DNA of 5,401 nt, taken from assembly GCA_018676385.1 (NCBI GenBank), contig JABHEX010000227.1:1-5401 (forward strand), written 5' to 3'. Each line of letters opens with the position of its first letter. Within the stretch, counting starts at the first letter, position 1. The notes below the pieces were generated by a model, which saw nothing but the letters and a program-made list of their open reading frames with translations, made no database searches and was not told the origin of the DNA. Position numbers and translations under genes: made by a program. Below are positions 1-5,401 of the stretch, piece after piece. Origin of the DNA: Akkermansiaceae bacterium (lineage in GTDB: Bacteria; Verrucomicrobiota; Verrucomicrobiia; Verrucomicrobiales; Akkermansiaceae).

Positions 1-1
1 A

Positions 2-523
2 CAAGTCAGCAAAGGCAGATTTCGCGAGGATCTCTTTTTTCGCCTCAATGTAGTGAGCATTCCAGTCCCTCCGCTGAGAGCACGCAAAGAAGATATCATA
101 TTACTGACACAAGCTTTCTTAAAAGATTTTTCAACCGAGAACTCTAAAGAGCTCAAGCCGCTTACCGATGAGGCCTTGCAACTACTTAGGTCCTATTCCT
201 GGCCAGGCAATGTACGGGAGCTAAGAACCTCCATCGAGCATGGAGTGGTCATGTGTAATGACACCCGTATCGGCGTCAAACACTTACCTCACTTCTTGTC
301 ATCGGATGCGTTGGGATCATCCAGCTTGCCCACAGCTAATGAAAGTTCTCAGGAAAAGGATGAAAAGTCTCTTGCCACGGACGAGCAATTCAACTTGCAT
401 GTGCGGGAGCAGCAAACAATTGAGCGCGCTCTCACGCACACAGGCAATAACCGAACTGATGCAGCACGCCTTCTTGGCATTAGCCGTCGGACTCTGCAGC
501 GTAAACTCAAGCAGACTTCCTAG
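2..523 (+). CDS. Sigma-54-dependent transcriptional activator, NtrC family (5'-truncated, C-terminal 173 aa)
   Basis: This is the C-terminal end of an enhancer-binding protein that uses ATP hydrolysis to open sigma-54 RNA polymerase promoters. The reading frame is open to the left edge, so the true start lies outside the window; the GTG at 53 is an internal Val codon. Visible residues 7-32 carry the conserved AAA+ stretch GRFREDLFFRLNVVSIPVPP followed by LRARKEDI. This is the region that holds the arginine-finger residues in NtrC-like proteins. WPGNVREL at 67-74 is the sensor II motif. A Ser/Glu/Lys-rich linker (about 98-133) leads to a Fis-type helix-turn-helix at about 139-170 (GNNRTDAARLLGISRRTLQR). 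The Walker A/B and GAFTGA motifs, and any receiver or sensor domain, would lie upstream, so the input signal is unknown. The gene is followed after 27 nt by a membrane protein gene on the same strand. Family assignment is very secure; the specific member cannot be named. Confidence 0.95.
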   Translation, partial: QVSKGRFREDLFFRLNVVSIPVPPLRARKEDIILLTQAFLKDFSTENSKELKPLTDEALQLLRSYSWPGNVRELRTSIEHGVVMCNDTRIGVKHLPHFLSSDALGSSSLPTANESSQEKDEKSLATDEQFNLHVREQQTIERALTHTGNNRTDAARLLGISRRTLQRKLKQTS

Positions 524-565
524 CACCCCCCAACAAAATCCAGCATATCTATGAGCACCCCCCAA
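522..565 (+). repeat. 12-nt direct repeat spanning the regulator/membrane-protein junction
   Basis: AGCACCCCCCAA occurs at 522-533, starting within the TAG stop of the regulator gene, and again at 554-565, starting at the second codon of the membrane protein gene; the copies are offset by 32 bp. The first copy occupies much of the 27-nt spacer. It may be a small local duplication or chance in a C-rich stretch. No promoter or Shine-Dalgarno sequence is visible in this spacer. Confidence 0.5.
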
Positions 566-2368
566 AACTCAGGCTCCGCCTACGATCCAGCAAAAATTAT
601 ACGCCGCGCTATTTTCTTCGTTTGCTTACTGGGGCTATCCACCATTTCCCTCTATTTCACATTCCAAGGTCTATCCTCACCACGCGCGATGGAACAAGCT
701 CAGATTGGACGTGAAATAGCCCGTGGTAATGGTTACACCACAAAGGTGATAAGACCGGTTGCCCTCTGGCAAATGAAAGAGGAAGCAGAGGATTACCCGA
801 GTTTAGAAAGCCTCCCCGATACCTATCACGCACCACTGAACCCATGTATTTATGCTGCAGTGCTCAAGGCGGCCGATGTTAGTGATAGTAAAACATGGCG
901 TATGCCCCCACAATCAAATATATACCAACTCGACCGTGTCATCGCTCTAACCTGTGTTATTTTCTTCCTTGTTTCCATTGGCGTGAACTACCTTTTAGTA
1001 GCTAGAATTTTCGACACCAATATTGCTGCAACCGTCGCACTGCTGATGCTTTTTTGTGAACTCATGTGGAGTTTCTCCCAATCGGGTTTGCCCCAGATGC
1101 TCATGCTGATGTTGTTCTCATGCGCTATGTTCTTCACATGGCGTGCTGTGGAAAACACCGAAGAAAACCGTTCTGCTCTCACACCCATTTTACTGTCAGG
1201 CATATTTATGTGTCTGCTCGTACTGACCCACTGGATCACTCTGTGGGTGTATGTTGGGTATGTAATCTTTGCTGCTGTTTACTTCAAACCGCGTGGAATC
1301 ATAGCAGCCCTGTTGGTGGGTATACTGGCTGTTTGTGTAATTCCCGTTGTTTACTTCTTGTATGTCAGCCCCACCGGTAGTGCATTTGGCACCGCTTATT
1401 ATACGATCCACGATGGTCTGGGATTGTCTCAAGACTCAATCATGCGCTCGCTATCACCCGCTGGCGAAGACCTTGGATTACAAGGCCTATTGCTAAACAT
1501 TCTTGCAACCTCACTTCGCCAAATTTCTGAGCTGCACAACAACCTGGGTGCCATTCTCGTTGCTCCACTGTTTTTTGTTGCTCTTCTGCATCCTTTCAAA
1601 CGCGCTTCTCTGGCATCATTCCGTTGGCTGATCCTAGTGATGTGGATTTTCGCAAGTCTTGGTATGTCAATCTATGGACTCCGTAATGAAGCCATGGATC
1701 CAAACCAAATACACATCCTTTTTGCTCCATTAATGGCCGCTTATGGACTCGCCATGGTCTCCATCTTATGGGCACGACTTGACCTTCCACAGTCGATGTA
1801 CGCCCTGAGAAATGCACATTTAATAGGTATCGTCGCTATCAGCGCTGGCCCCATGCTGTTGTCAATACCTCAGGACATCAAGAGAGGTCTGCGCGCCGAT
1901 GGTTATGGTGGGTTTCCTCACTGGCCTCCATACTTGCCCAGTGTTTACAACCGCACATTGGCAGATAATACTGATCCCAACGAGATCGTAATTAGCGACA
2001 CTCCCTGGGCAGTTGCATGGTATGCTGATCGCATGTCTGCTTGGCTACCTCAAAATTTAGACCAAATCGAAGAAATCGAAAGTATAGCCAGAACTCAACA
2101 AACTCCGGTAAACTCGATCCTCATCACTCCTTATTCTTATGCCAGTGGTAATATACTAAGGTCAGTCGGAAGCAACAACGCACCCTATGGTAAACTCTAC
2201 CCGCTGGTGATGGGGTCGTGGGGATATCAAGGCAATGCAGCAAATTTTGTCGACACTCACCCCAAATTCAGACCCCTATCACAACGTTACCCTCACAAGC
2301 AACCTCTTTACTCATATGGGCAAATCATGCTTTACTCGGCTCGCCCGATCACAGGATCATCTGATTAG
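551..2368 (+). CDS. Polytopic membrane protein, probable GT-C family glycosyltransferase (PMT/ArnT-like)
   Basis: This 605-residue inner-membrane protein probably transfers a sugar from a polyprenyl-phosphate donor to an extracytoplasmic acceptor. After a short basic N-terminus (Arg18-Arg19), hydrophobic segments lie near 20-40, 128-152, 157-174, 180-198, 209-245 (probably two), 249-272, 332-347, 356-375, 387-408 and 422-440. The first loop (41-127) contains AMEQAQIGREIARGNGY at 46-62, resembling the GT-C loop in which an acidic residue precedes an 'A.G.GY' stretch. YHAPLNPCIYAAVLK (92-106) resembles the Pro-rich 'PPL.P.L' element after it. The acidic residue here is Glu48. A soluble tail of about 165 residues (441-605) includes EIVISDTPWAVAWYADR (478-494) and is probably extracytoplasmic. 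The ATG at 551 is preceded in frame by the TAG at 521 and has no evident Shine-Dalgarno sequence. Only 14 nt separate it from xseB. Donor and acceptor are unknown. The fold is fairly secure; the glycosyltransferase role is inferred. Confidence 0.68.
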   Translation: MSTPQNSGSAYDPAKIIRRAIFFVCLLGLSTISLYFTFQGLSSPRAMEQAQIGREIARGNGYTTKVIRPVALWQMKEEAEDYPSLESLPDTYHAPLNPCIYAAVLKAADVSDSKTWRMPPQSNIYQLDRVIALTCVIFFLVSIGVNYLLVARIFDTNIAATVALLMLFCELMWSFSQSGLPQMLMLMLFSCAMFFTWRAVENTEENRSALTPILLSGIFMCLLVLTHWITLWVYVGYVIFAAVYFKPRGIIAALLVGILAVCVIPVVYFLYVSPTGSAFGTAYYTIHDGLGLSQDSIMRSLSPAGEDLGLQGLLLNILATSLRQISELHNNLGAILVAPLFFVALLHPFKRASLASFRWLILVMWIFASLGMSIYGLRNEAMDPNQIHILFAPLMAAYGLAMVSILWARLDLPQSMYALRNAHLIGIVAISAGPMLLSIPQDIKRGLRADGYGGFPHWPPYLPSVYNRTLADNTDPNEIVISDTPWAVAWYADRMSAWLPQNLDQIEEIESIARTQQTPVNSILITPYSYASGNILRSVGSNNAPYGKLYPLVMGSWGYQGNAANFVDTHPKFRPLSQRYPHKQPLYSYGQIMLYSARPITGSSD

Positions 2369-2382
2369 ATATCTTCATTGCC

Positions 2383-2688
2383 ATGCCAGCCAAAAAATCT
2401 ACAAAAATGCCTAGCTTCGAGCAATCCCTCGATGAACTGGAGGAGATGGTCAACACCATGGAATCCGGGCAACTCGCATTAGAAGAGCTCATCGCATCCT
2501 ACGAACGCGGCGCCAAGTTAATCAGCCATTGCGAATCTGTGCTTGATGGCGCACGCAAACGGCTCGAACTCATCACTCTCAAACCCAAGCCATCTGAAGA
2601 TGGTAACGACCAATCTAAACCTGAGATCTCTGACATAAAAGACGACTCTCCCACTACTTCCAATGACGACGAAATCCGGCTCTTTTGA
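2383..2688 (+). CDS. xseB: Exodeoxyribonuclease VII small subunit
   Basis: XseB binds the large subunit XseA to form exonuclease VII, which degrades single-stranded DNA from either end into oligonucleotides in the cytoplasm. At 101 residues it is somewhat longer than the usual 70-85. The core matches the family: SFEQSLDELEEMVNTMESGQ at about 11-30, then LALEELIASYERGAKLISHCE (31-51) and LDGARKRLELI (54-64), the paired helices of the small subunit. The extra length is a charged, probably disordered tail (about 68-101) ending DDEIRLF. The ATG at 2383 is preferred; a second ATG at 2407 would also keep the core, and neither has a clear Shine-Dalgarno sequence. The last 26 nt overlap the start of dxs in another frame, suggesting translational coupling. 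xseA is not in the window. xseB next to dxs is a common arrangement; E. coli has ispA between them. Confidence 0.95.
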   Translation: MPAKKSTKMPSFEQSLDELEEMVNTMESGQLALEELIASYERGAKLISHCESVLDGARKRLELITLKPKPSEDGNDQSKPEISDIKDDSPTTSNDDEIRLF

Positions 2689-4552
2689 ATTACCCGAACT
2701 TCTATCACAAATTAACGGTCCAGACGATGTTAAGGCATTGCCCGCGGACAAACTTGATGACTTGTGTGAAGAAATCCGGCACACCCTCATTCACTCTCTG
2801 TCAAAAACTGGGGGACACTTAGGCCCAAACCTCGGGGTAGTTGAATTAACAACTGCACTGCATCGGGTTTTCGATAGCCCTACAGACAAGTTTCTACTCG
2901 ATGTATCTCATCAGGGATATGTACACAAAATGCTTACTGGGCGAGCCGACCGCATCAACACCATTCGGACTCCAGATGGCTTGAATGGATTTTTACTACG
3001 TACTGAATCAGAACATGATTGCTATGGCGCAGGGCACGCTGGCACCGCACTCTCAGCCGCACTTGGAATGGCCTCAGCACGTGACTTAAAAGGCGATAAC
3101 AACCACGTTGTCGCCGTTGCTGGTGACGCTGCATTTACCTGCGGCCCCACACTTGAAGCACTCAACAACATCGCTGAAACCACCAAAAAATTCATCGTTG
3201 TTCTCAATGACAATGAATGGTCAATCGATCGCAACGTCGGGGCTATTGCCAAGTATTTCAACGCACTCCAGACACACTCAACATTCTCATCCGTACGCCA
3301 CAAGGCAGCTGAATTCGTAGAGAAAATAGGCGGTAAAGGTGTGCGTAAAATTGCCCACAAAATAGAACGTAATGCCAAAAACCTCATCTTGCCCAACGTT
3401 CTTTTTGAAAAATTCGGCTTAAGATATTACGGACCCATCGATGGCCACGACCTGCCACTACTCATACGTACTTTTGAATACCTTAAAGAACAGGACGAAC
3501 CAGTCATCCTGCACATCATCACTGAAAAAGGGCGCGGATACAAACCAGCACTGGAAAATCCAGGTAAGTTCCACGGTCTGGGCACATACAAGATCGAGGA
3601 CGGATCGACCGCCGCCACTGATAACCCAACTTACTCCGAACTTTTTGGCCGCGCAATTACCGACTTTGCCAAAAAAGATGAGAAAATAACCGCTATCACC
3701 GCAGCTATGCCCGGTGGCACCAAGCTTGAAATTTTAAAGAAAGAAATCCCTGAACGCTATTTTGATGTGGGCATCGCCGAGGAACACGCTGCTCTATTTG
3801 CCTGCGGTCATGCCACCCAAGGCCTACGCCCGTTTCTTGCCATATACTCAACCTTCATGCAGCGTGCCATCGACATGATAATGCACGACATTGCACTGCA
3901 GAATCTACCAGTCAGAATGTGTATGGATCGTGGCGGCCTATCTGGAGACGATGGGCCAACACATCATGGTTTGTTCGATATTGCCTACCTGCGTGGCGTT
4001 CCCAATATCACACACATGCAGCCAAAGGATGAAGATGAATTTATTGATATGCTTTGGACCATGGCAAACCACGATGATGGCCCAACAGCCATCCGTTATC
4101 CACGCGGTGCGGGCATAGGCGCTAAACCAAAAGAGAAGCCCACCTTACTGGAAATAGGCAAAGGCGAAGTCCTACAGGACGGTACCGATATTGCCATCAT
4201 AAGCCTTGGCCACATGTATGAAATTGCCATTGAAGCAAAAGATAAGCTGGAAGCACTCGGGCACTCGGTCGCACTTATCAACCCGCGTTTCATCAAGCCC
4301 CTCGACGCTAAACTCATCATCGAATACGCTCAAAAATGTAACGTCGTGATAACAATGGAAGACCACGTCCTAAATAACGGATTTGGATCAAGCGTCATTG
4401 AACTTCTTAATGAAGAAAAAGTGAATACTCCAGTTGAACGAATTGGCTGGCCAGATGAATTTGTCGATCACGGAAAAGTAGAACAACTACGCGAGCAACA
4501 TGGGCTTACATCTGATAACGCTGTTTCTCTTGCCACTACATATTTCCAGTAG
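2663..4552 (+). CDS. dxs: 1-deoxy-D-xylulose-5-phosphate synthase
   Basis: DXS condenses pyruvate with glyceraldehyde 3-phosphate, using thiamine diphosphate and Mg2+, to give DXP and CO2. This is the first step of the MEP isoprenoid pathway and also supplies DXP for thiamine and pyridoxal synthesis. At 629 residues it is full length. The N-terminal ThDP domain shows KTGGHLGP (48-55), DVSHQGYVHKMLTGR (80-94), GHAGTALSAALGMA (124-137), the cofactor motif GDAAFTCG (154-161) and LNDNEWSI (181-188). The middle domain has IAEEH with the catalytic Glu at 373, IYSTFMQRA (394-402), DRGGLSGDDGPTHHG (422-436, Asp430 and His434 matching E. coli Asp427 and His431) and RYPRG (478-482). The transketolase C-terminal domain (about 500-629) contains INPRFIKPLD. 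The ATG at 2663 is the first start after an in-frame stop at 2636 and lies inside xseB. Several motifs differ from the E. coli type (GDA rather than GDG, GHAGTALS rather than GHSSTSIS), but all named catalytic residues are present. Confidence 0.97.
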   Translation: MTTKSGSFELPELLSQINGPDDVKALPADKLDDLCEEIRHTLIHSLSKTGGHLGPNLGVVELTTALHRVFDSPTDKFLLDVSHQGYVHKMLTGRADRINTIRTPDGLNGFLLRTESEHDCYGAGHAGTALSAALGMASARDLKGDNNHVVAVAGDAAFTCGPTLEALNNIAETTKKFIVVLNDNEWSIDRNVGAIAKYFNALQTHSTFSSVRHKAAEFVEKIGGKGVRKIAHKIERNAKNLILPNVLFEKFGLRYYGPIDGHDLPLLIRTFEYLKEQDEPVILHIITEKGRGYKPALENPGKFHGLGTYKIEDGSTAATDNPTYSELFGRAITDFAKKDEKITAITAAMPGGTKLEILKKEIPERYFDVGIAEEHAALFACGHATQGLRPFLAIYSTFMQRAIDMIMHDIALQNLPVRMCMDRGGLSGDDGPTHHGLFDIAYLRGVPNITHMQPKDEDEFIDMLWTMANHDDGPTAIRYPRGAGIGAKPKEKPTLLEIGKGEVLQDGTDIAIISLGHMYEIAIEAKDKLEALGHSVALINPRFIKPLDAKLIIEYAQKCNVVITMEDHVLNNGFGSSVIELLNEEKVNTPVERIGWPDEFVDHGKVEQLREQHGLTSDNAVSLATTYFQ

Positions 4553-4574
4553 ACAATCTATCTTGTTACATTAT

Positions 4575-4596
4575 CATTTGAGTGTGGCTCATAATG
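4575..4596 (+). terminator. Weak hairpin after dxs, possible transcription terminator
   Basis: CATTTGAG (4575-4582) can pair with CTCATAATG (4588-4596) through eight base pairs with one bulged T (4592) and a 5-nt loop (TGTGG). It begins 22 nt after the dxs stop. It is AT-rich and no T-run follows, so it is not a classical intrinsic terminator. Its right arm also forms part of the tandem repeat, so the dyad may be coincidental. Confidence 0.2.
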
Positions 4597-4605
4597 GGTC
4601 ATAAT
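4586..4605. repeat. Tandem 10-bp direct repeat
   Basis: GGCTCATAAT (4586-4595) is followed directly by GGGTCATAAT (4596-4605), with 9 of 10 bases identical. One-helical-turn spacing places both TCATAAT cores on the same face of the DNA, as expected for a regulator binding side by side. A related TCATGAT follows at 4605-4611. The repeat is directly visible; its function is inferred. Confidence 0.6.
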
Positions 4606-4606
4606 C

Positions 4607-4618
4607 ATGATATATCAT
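4607..4618. promoter_or_regulatory. Perfect 12-bp palindrome, candidate operator
   Basis: ATGATATATCAT is identical to its own reverse complement. It lies 13 bp upstream of the TATAAT hexamer, across the place where the -35 element for that box would fall, so a bound dimeric regulator could block or recruit polymerase. AT-rich DNA makes short palindromes more likely by chance, so confidence in function is modest. Confidence 0.35.
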
Positions 4619-4637
4619 ACGTTGTTTGACGTATAAT
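4609..4637 (+). promoter_or_regulatory. Candidate promoter for the cytochrome lipoprotein gene
   Basis: A perfect TATAAT lies at 4632-4637, giving a likely transcription start near 4644 and a leader of about 70 nt. At the usual 17-bp spacing the upstream hexamer (GATATA, 4609-4614) is a poor -35, as expected for an activator-dependent promoter. An alternative is TTGACG (4626-4631) with CATGAT (4650-4655) at 18-bp spacing, which has a better -35 but a poorer -10. Placement before the lipoprotein gene supports promoter function, but no start site is known. Confidence 0.4.
4617..4634. repeat. Inverted repeat ATACGT-N6-ACGTAT
   Basis: The arms ATACGT (4617-4622) and ACGTAT (4629-4634) are perfect inverted copies around a 6-nt loop (TGTTTG). 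The dyad shares two bases with the 12-bp palindrome and overlaps the first three bases of the TATAAT box, so it is either a second operator half-site pair or a short hairpin. It is too AT-rich and short to be a strong RNA structure. Confidence 0.4.
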
Positions 4638-4714
4638 CAACTGCCTGCACATGATTTAAGAGTGTATTCCTCCATTTCGTATCCTGGCCCAAAAATCTAT
4701 AGTTTTTTATTACC

Positions 4715-5401
4715 ATGTTGACTTTCAATAGACTTCAAAAAGCATGCATAATCAGCATGACTTCCATTGCACTCACGGCTTGTGAAAAAAACAAAACAAC
4801 TGACATTTCACAACCCAATGCAGCGACTGAAAGTCTAGAACTACTACCCAATGAGGAAAAAATTACACTCGTATCTAGCAATGAGCCAGTTTCATTCAAC
4901 GAGCATGTTCAGCCAATCCTCTCTGAATACTGCTACCATTGCCACGGACCAGATGGCGGATCTCGCCAGCCCGAAAAAAATCCACTACGCCTAGATATCG
5001 CAGCTGAAGCCTTCCTAGCGCGTGAAAATGGGAAACCCGTCATCATTAAAGGGGAACCAGATGCATCCTACTTGATCGAACTCGTGGAATCTAATGACAA
5101 GGATCTTGTCATGCCCCCCCATCCGGAAACCAATCCACATGGTAAACTGATGCAGCCACAGGAAATCGCCCTGCTACGCCGATGGGTCAAAGAGGGTGCC
5201 AAGTATGAAGATCACTGGGCATACATACAACCCACAAAACAAGAGTTCCCTGTGATAAAAAACAAAACTTGGGCGGCAGCAAATCCCATCGACCAATACA
5301 TTGCAGCCAAGTTCGAAAAATTAGGCCTTACACCCAACGCACAGGAAAAACCATCACGGCTTTTCCGCCGACTCTTTTTCGATCTCACCGGCCTCCCGCC
5401 A
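4715..5401 (+). CDS. c-type cytochrome lipoprotein, PSCyt1 plus DUF1549 (3'-truncated, first 229 aa)
   Basis: The ATG at 4715 opens a frame that runs without a stop to the window end. The product begins with a lipoprotein signal: basic N-region (Arg6, Lys9), hydrophobic core 10-20, and lipobox LTAC at 20-23, giving lipidated Cys23. After a linker rich in Asn, Thr and Glu comes a planctomycete-type cytochrome c domain (PSCyt1, about 59-165). It starts VSFNEHVQPILSEYC, carries the covalent heme site CYHCH at 73-77, has HGPDGGSRQP directly after, LRLD at 91-94, and LVMPPH at 131-136, where Met133 is the likely distal ligand. HWAYIQP (167-173) ends this module. NPIDQYIAAKFEKLGLTP (190-207) and SRLFRRLFFDLTGLPP (214-229) begin DUF1549 (PSD1). 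Complete family members usually continue into DUF1553, often with a DUF1501 gene next. A redox or electron-transfer role in the cell envelope is likely; the substrate is not established. A second in-frame ATG at 4757 would spoil the signal peptide. Confidence 0.92.
   Translation, partial: MLTFNRLQKACIISMTSIALTACEKNKTTDISQPNAATESLELLPNEEKITLVSSNEPVSFNEHVQPILSEYCYHCHGPDGGSRQPEKNPLRLDIAAEAFLARENGKPVIIKGEPDASYLIELVESNDKDLVMPPHPETNPHGKLMQPQEIALLRRWVKEGAKYEDHWAYIQPTKQEFPVIKNKTWAAANPIDQYIAAKFEKLGLTPNAQEKPSRLFRRLFFDLTGLPP

Larger units (their letters stand above)
4553..4714. other. AT-rich intergenic region between dxs and the cytochrome lipoprotein gene
   Basis: This 162-nt gap is the only sizeable non-coding stretch in the window and the only plausible break between transcription units. 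Its left half (about 4570-4640) is dense in small repeats and dyads, listed separately. The right half (4640-4714), probably the 5' leader of the lipoprotein gene, shows no convincing structure and no Shine-Dalgarno sequence; just before the ATG is a T-rich stretch (AGTTTTTTATTACC). No tRNA or recognisable riboswitch was seen. Confidence 0.7.

Noticed and set aside
53..523. GTG at 53 as the start of a short stand-alone Fis-type regulator
   Set aside because: The frame is open to the left edge and the residues before the GTG (GRFREDLFFRLNV) are conserved AAA+ sequence, so the gene is truncated by the window, not short.
240..565. Alternative-frame open stretches on both strands over the regulator's 3' end
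   Set aside because: They overlap the conserved Fis-type helix-turn-helix coding sequence and have low-complexity translations with no family resemblance.
3022..3396. 124-residue open frame on the minus strand within dxs
   Set aside because: It lies wholly inside the well-supported dxs gene and its translation shows no recognisable domain; it is a shadow frame.
4553..4714. Small RNA or riboswitch in the intergenic region
   Set aside because: Only short AT-rich dyads are present, with no conserved riboswitch core and no terminator with a T-run.
5114..5120. C7 tract in the lipoprotein gene as a phase-variation site
   Set aside because: It encodes the conserved Met-Pro-Pro heme-ligand motif (ATG CCC CCC CAT), and a 7-base tract is short for slippage-based switching.

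Overview
The window most likely comes from a Verrucomicrobiota-type bacterium (Verrucomicrobiales-like). The evidence is a planctomycete/verrucomicrobial-type c-heme lipoprotein (PSCyt1 followed by DUF1549/PSD1), a DXS with the lineage-like motifs DVSHQGY and GHAGTALS, moderate GC content, and no clear Shine-Dalgarno sequence at any of the four visible start codons. This assignment rests on recognising protein families, not on a search. All recognised genes lie on the + strand, and coding density is high.

Layout: (1) 2-523 is the C-terminal part of an NtrC-family sigma-54-dependent activator, cut by the left edge. (2) After 27 nt comes 551-2368, a 605-residue polytopic membrane protein that looks like a GT-C (PMT/ArnT-like) glycosyltransferase. 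(3) After 14 nt comes xseB (2383-2688), the small subunit of exodeoxyribonuclease VII. (4) dxs (2663-4552) overlaps the end of xseB by 26 nt and encodes 1-deoxy-D-xylulose-5-phosphate synthase, the first enzyme of the MEP isoprenoid pathway. These four genes are packed tightly enough to be co-transcribed. (5) A 162-nt AT-rich intergenic region (4553-4714) holds a weak hairpin, a tandem 10-bp repeat, a perfect 12-bp palindrome and a consensus TATAAT hexamer; it looks like an operon boundary with a regulated promoter. (6) 4715-5401 is the start of a lipoprotein with a CXXCH heme site and the beginning of a DUF1549 domain, cut by the right edge.

How the genes relate: xseB next to dxs is a widespread arrangement; in E. 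coli ispA sits between them, and here it does not. DXS feeds isoprenoid synthesis, including the undecaprenyl/polyprenyl carriers that GT-C enzymes often draw on, so the membrane transferase and dxs could be loosely linked in function; this is inference. The regulator's targets cannot be read from the window. The heme lipoprotein appears to be a separate transcription unit.

No mobile element, CRISPR array, RNA gene or clearly new multigene system is visible. The points most worth a second look are the structured intergenic promoter region, the SSB-tail-like C-terminus of XseB encoded inside the dxs overlap, and the divergent cofactor-site motifs of DXS.
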